A stretch of DNA of 59,057 nt. Source: an uncultured Bacteroidales bacterium. GTDB taxonomy: Bacteria; Bacteroidota; Bacteroidia; Bacteroidales; Bacteroidaceae. Position 1 is the first letter of the stretch, and each line of letters begins with the position of its first letter. Position numbers and translations under genes: made by a program. Below are positions 57,011-59,057 of the stretch, one piece after another. The stretch lies in NCBI GenBank assembly GCA_902775975.1, contig CACYOC010000013.1, forward strand, positions 1 through 59,057. The letters are read 5' to 3'. The notes below the pieces were generated by a model that ran no database searches, had not been told where the DNA came from, and saw nothing but the letters and a program-made list of their open reading frames with translations.

Positions 57011-57289
57011 TCAACAATCTTCGTCTTCAACCAACAATGTTACGAGTTTTCTGCTCCTGTTCAGTATTGGCAGCAAAAGTGCAATCAGGTTCGTCAACAG
57101 GAAAGGAATGGTCAGTAATATGAGCGCTACTGCAGCGAAAAGACTCCAAAAGTGTTGTCCATTGGAGGTATAATAGTCGTTGCAGAAATGATGCGCAAGA
57201 ATTAGTACCGATAAGTCGACGGTGATGTCACGCAGTCTCTTGAAAAGCTTGTAGTTGTTCATTGATTCTATGTTTTTATTGTCCGACAT
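57011..57289 (-). CDS. Small membrane protein, third gene of the YaaW/M48 operon
   Basis: A 92-residue protein with one or two hydrophobic helices (FWSLFAAVALILLTIPFLLTNLIALLLPIL) after a charged N-terminus (NYKLFKRLRDITVDLSVLILAHHF) and an acidic C-terminus (VEDEDC). Its start overlaps the end of the M48 peptidase gene by 14 bp, so the two are translationally coupled. Function unknown; a membrane anchor or substrate of the soluble peptidase is possible. Confidence 0.78.
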   Translation of the reverse strand: MSDNKNIESMNNYKLFKRLRDITVDLSVLILAHHFCNDYYTSNGQHFWSLFAAVALILLTIPFLLTNLIALLLPILNRSRKLVTLLVEDEDC

Positions 57290-58058
57290 ATAGTTTACGA
57301 TATTGATAGGAATGCTTCCAACGGTCTATCTCCCAGGCTCGTTCGCACATCTGAGGATGGCTGTTGAAGGCTATGCGGCAGTTCTGCTGGATGCGGTTCC
57401 ACCAGGAATCGTTCTCGAAACGATGATACTCACGGGCTTGGTCAACTAACTGGTAGGGGCTACCTTGTATCTCGGTCAATCCACAAGTAAGCTTAAGCAT
57501 GGCTGTCTGGAAAGTTCGTTCGCCAACAACAGCTGCGGCACATCGGTCGGCTGAGAGTTCGCTCTTACGACTCCAATACTGCATAGCAATCAGTATTGGC
57601 CCCAAGGCTGCACGGGAAATAACCTGCAGCAGAGTGCCCAACTCCTCGATGGTCCGAAGCAGCGTGTTATACAAAGTATGCTGGCAGAGGATGTGTCCAC
57701 ACTCATGAGCTAAGACGCATCGCACCTCGTCCATCGTCATCTTCTCAACGAGCGAATGACTGACAGCAACAAAGGTATTGGTCTCGCCATAAGTGTAGGC
57801 ATTCATTACCGGATCGTTATATATGCAGAGCTCTGGCTCGCGGATTCCAACAATCCTCACGACACCTTTGAAAGTATTGTAGAGGTCGGGGAAGTTCTGC
57901 CTGGTGACCTTTACCATAAAACCCATGTTCTCACCACGGAAAACCTGCTCGTAGCCATATTCCATGGAAGCGCGAATCAGTTCGTCGAAGCCTTTCAGCT
58001 TTTTGAGCATCCGAAGTGCCTTCGCATCATCGGGATGCATAATGTCACAGGCGTTCAT
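57276..58058 (-). CDS. M48-family metallopeptidase
   Basis: A 260-residue zinc peptidase. The HExxH site reads HECGH (residues 118-122) in VRCVLAHECGHILCQH, and the third ligand Glu167 lies in SRKSELSADRCAA. Unlike HtpX/Ste24 it has no clear membrane helices, so it may be cytosolic and recruited by the adjacent small membrane protein. The N-terminal region (MNAYTYGETNTFVAVS) is typical of the family. It lies between the YaaW-like gene (4-bp gap) and the small membrane protein gene (overlap), forming one operon. Confidence 0.92.
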   Translation of the reverse strand: MNACDIMHPDDAKALRMLKKLKGFDELIRASMEYGYEQVFRGENMGFMVKVTRQNFPDLYNTFKGVVRIVGIREPELCIYNDPVMNAYTYGETNTFVAVSHSLVEKMTMDEVRCVLAHECGHILCQHTLYNTLLRTIEELGTLLQVISRAALGPILIAMQYWSRKSELSADRCAAAVVGERTFQTAMLKLTCGLTEIQGSPYQLVDQAREYHRFENDSWWNRIQQNCRIAFNSHPQMCERAWEIDRWKHSYQYRKLYVGQ

Positions 58059-58062
58059 AATG

Positions 58063-58800
58063 CTAAAGTTTTTGAGTCAACAAAGCTGTTTGACGATAGC
58101 GCATGGAGGCTACCATGATAACAGCTGGAATCATCACTCGATATGCAGGCGATGCAATATCGCTGATAGTCCATCCGGCTAATGCAGCCCATCCCACAGG
58201 ACCAGCCACAATACTCAAATAGCGGCCTACAGTACTCATGCCCATCATAGTAATCCAACGTCCTAATAGCATGTTTGCAATACGGGCGGTGACATAGTAA
58301 ATCATCTCCGTCAACAGAAAGGTGTTTCTGCGGATGGCAAATATCATGACCGAAACCAGCATTTGGTGGTTCAGGCTCTTGTGCTCAACACCTGCTTTGT
58401 CAGCCAGCGTTCTCAATTCGTTATCCGAAAGCCTTGCGGTAGTCTGTTCACAGATGGCAGTCAACAACTCGCGTTCCATTGACTGTGTATCGTCACCATC
58501 ACCAACATTCACCTTCATCCTATTGCAGACACGCCGAACGATTGTCTCATAGCTGTCAGGTTCTCCCTTGCGGAAAATGGTCTTGACGGTATTACTACCG
58601 AACTTGCGTAATTCATCTGCAATCTCATTTGCCATCAGAGTCATCTGGTTGGGATAATACTTGATATAAGCATCAGAGTTTGTCAACTGTTCACTCATTC
58701 TCAGCTCACCTTTATTATTATAGGTGAGAATGTCGCACAAGGTACGCAGGTCTTCATTGTCGCACGATGCAAGAAACGTCAGGTCTTTGTCTTGATTCAT
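58063..58800 (-). CDS. YaaW-like protein (UPF0174/DUF3944)
   Basis: A 245-residue protein resembling Escherichia coli YaaW. The N-terminal DLTFLASCDNEDLRTLCDILTYNNKG and ADELRKFGSNTVKTIFRKGE correspond to the DUF3944 and helical regions. The C-terminal hydrophobic part ends SPAYRVMIPAVIMVASMRYRQ, close to the matching YaaW end. A central helical domain carries hydrophobic segments (MLLGRWITMMGMSTVG; AGPVGWAALAGWTISD). Function unknown in any organism as far as I know. It heads the YaaW-M48-membrane protein operon, with a TAACTTTG box at 58834-58841. Confidence 0.85.
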   Translation of the reverse strand: MNQDKDLTFLASCDNEDLRTLCDILTYNNKGELRMSEQLTNSDAYIKYYPNQMTLMANEIADELRKFGSNTVKTIFRKGEPDSYETIVRRVCNRMKVNVGDGDDTQSMERELLTAICEQTTARLSDNELRTLADKAGVEHKSLNHQMLVSVMIFAIRRNTFLLTEMIYYVTARIANMLLGRWITMMGMSTVGRYLSIVAGPVGWAALAGWTISDIASPAYRVMIPAVIMVASMRYRQTALLTQKL

Positions 58801-58833
58801 AACTTTTGCCTCCTATTGTTTTGTTTTCGAGGG

Positions 58834-58841
58834 CAAAGTTA
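58834..58841 (-). promoter_or_regulatory. -7 box for the YaaW/M48 operon
   Basis: TAACTTTG on the minus strand, about 33 nt before the start codon. No well-placed TTTG was found for the -33 element. Confidence 0.5.
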
Positions 58842-58867
58842 CACGTACAGACGGACAAAAGATGTCC

Positions 58868-58908
58868 GAGACAAAAGAAAAAGGCGGAAATCTTTTGGTT
58901 TCTGCCTT
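58868..58908 (-). terminator. Terminator of a gene beyond the right edge
   Basis: A 10-bp stem (AAGGCGGAAA with TTTCTGCCTT, one G-T pair) is followed on the minus strand by TTTCTTTTGT. It implies a minus-strand transcript arriving from the right. Confidence 0.65.
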
Positions 58909-59057
58909 GAGCCTATAGCTGGAGAGAGTTTTACTCCTCCTGCTCTTTTCCGTGTAGCATGGCTGCGGTATAACTATTTCGAAAATTTTACGATGCAGTC
59001 AATACAAATGGGACTTTCCGTAATTGTGTCTATAAACACATTGGCTGGGTGCATATC
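58909..59057 (-). other. Right-edge region, possible gene end
   Basis: On the minus strand a frame open to the edge reads HPANVFIDTITESPICID and stops at 58974-58976 after 27 codons. A second frame ends AAMLHGKEQEE at 58931-58933, just before the terminator, but is blocked upstream by a stop codon. Either may be the tail of a gene outside the window, or a frameshifted remnant. Confidence 0.3.

Noticed and set aside
56739-57017. 92-residue minus-strand ORF over the structured RNA
   Set aside because: Its residues (many Trp, Cys, Arg) are not protein-like and the frame simply follows the hairpin arms; the RNA structure explains the region better.

Overview
The window looks like a chromosomal stretch of a gut Bacteroidales bacterium, most likely Prevotella or Segatella. 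Many genes are preceded by the Bacteroidota promoter (-33 TTTG, about 19-20 nt, then -7 TAnnTTTG, usually TACCTTTG) and lack clear Shine-Dalgarno sites. The gene content also fits: type III glutamine synthetase, a malQ with starch-binding N-terminal domains, xylAB, agmatine deiminase with N-carbamoylputrescine amidase, and butyrate kinase with phosphate butyryltransferase.

Layout. 1-310: the 3' end of a probable Na/Pi cotransporter, then about 790 bp without genes that carries a 22-bp tandem repeat. 1099-15659 (all minus): a surface polysaccharide locus. In transcription order it has a lone receiver protein, an initiating sugar-phosphate transferase with a receiver-like N-terminus, a half-length TolC-like protein, a Wzc-type chain-length protein, an O-antigen ligase/polymerase, three GT2 enzymes, an ABC exporter (Wzm/Wzt), a fucosyltransferase-like enzyme and two more GT2 enzymes. 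15859-18742: xylB-xylA. 18824-25683 (minus): buk, ptb, manC, a DedA protein, a TPR protein and glnS. 25684-26289: gene-free, with a candidate small RNA. 26290-31359: mltG, then a malQ-gph-M15 peptidase cluster. 31399-34070: ECF sigma factor with two membrane proteins, and a secreted protein. 34144-40909: glnN, prsW, aguB, an aspartyl protease-like protein and aguA. 41078-46913: short ABC ATPase, purF-like gene, Nif3-like gene, zinc-ribbon protein, HsdR-N nuclease-domain protein and holA. 47713-52135: XRE regulator, a small membrane protein, Lrp, metY, a LuxR-type regulator and tcdA. 52136-59057: accessory DNA with repeats, a toxin-antitoxin pair followed by a WYL regulator, a multi-pass membrane protein paired with a glycine-zipper protein, a strongly structured RNA, and a YaaW/M48 peptidase/small membrane protein operon.

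The strongest unexplained signal is the repeats. Heptanucleotide arrays of several unrelated sequences lie in intergenic DNA, sometimes right against a start codon, and also in frame inside aguA (three sites), malQ and a glycosyltransferase. A second class, palindromic GC-rich elements, sits in frame inside malQ and the ECF sigma gene. A third class is a dispersed element of about 105 bp that carries a -7 box and lies upstream of aguB and of the ABC ATPase gene. The other main leads are the nested hairpin RNA at about 56750-56957, the two-gene membrane cassette downstream of it, and the promoter-plus-terminator small RNA at 26148-26233. All calls come from reading the sequence; no database search was run.
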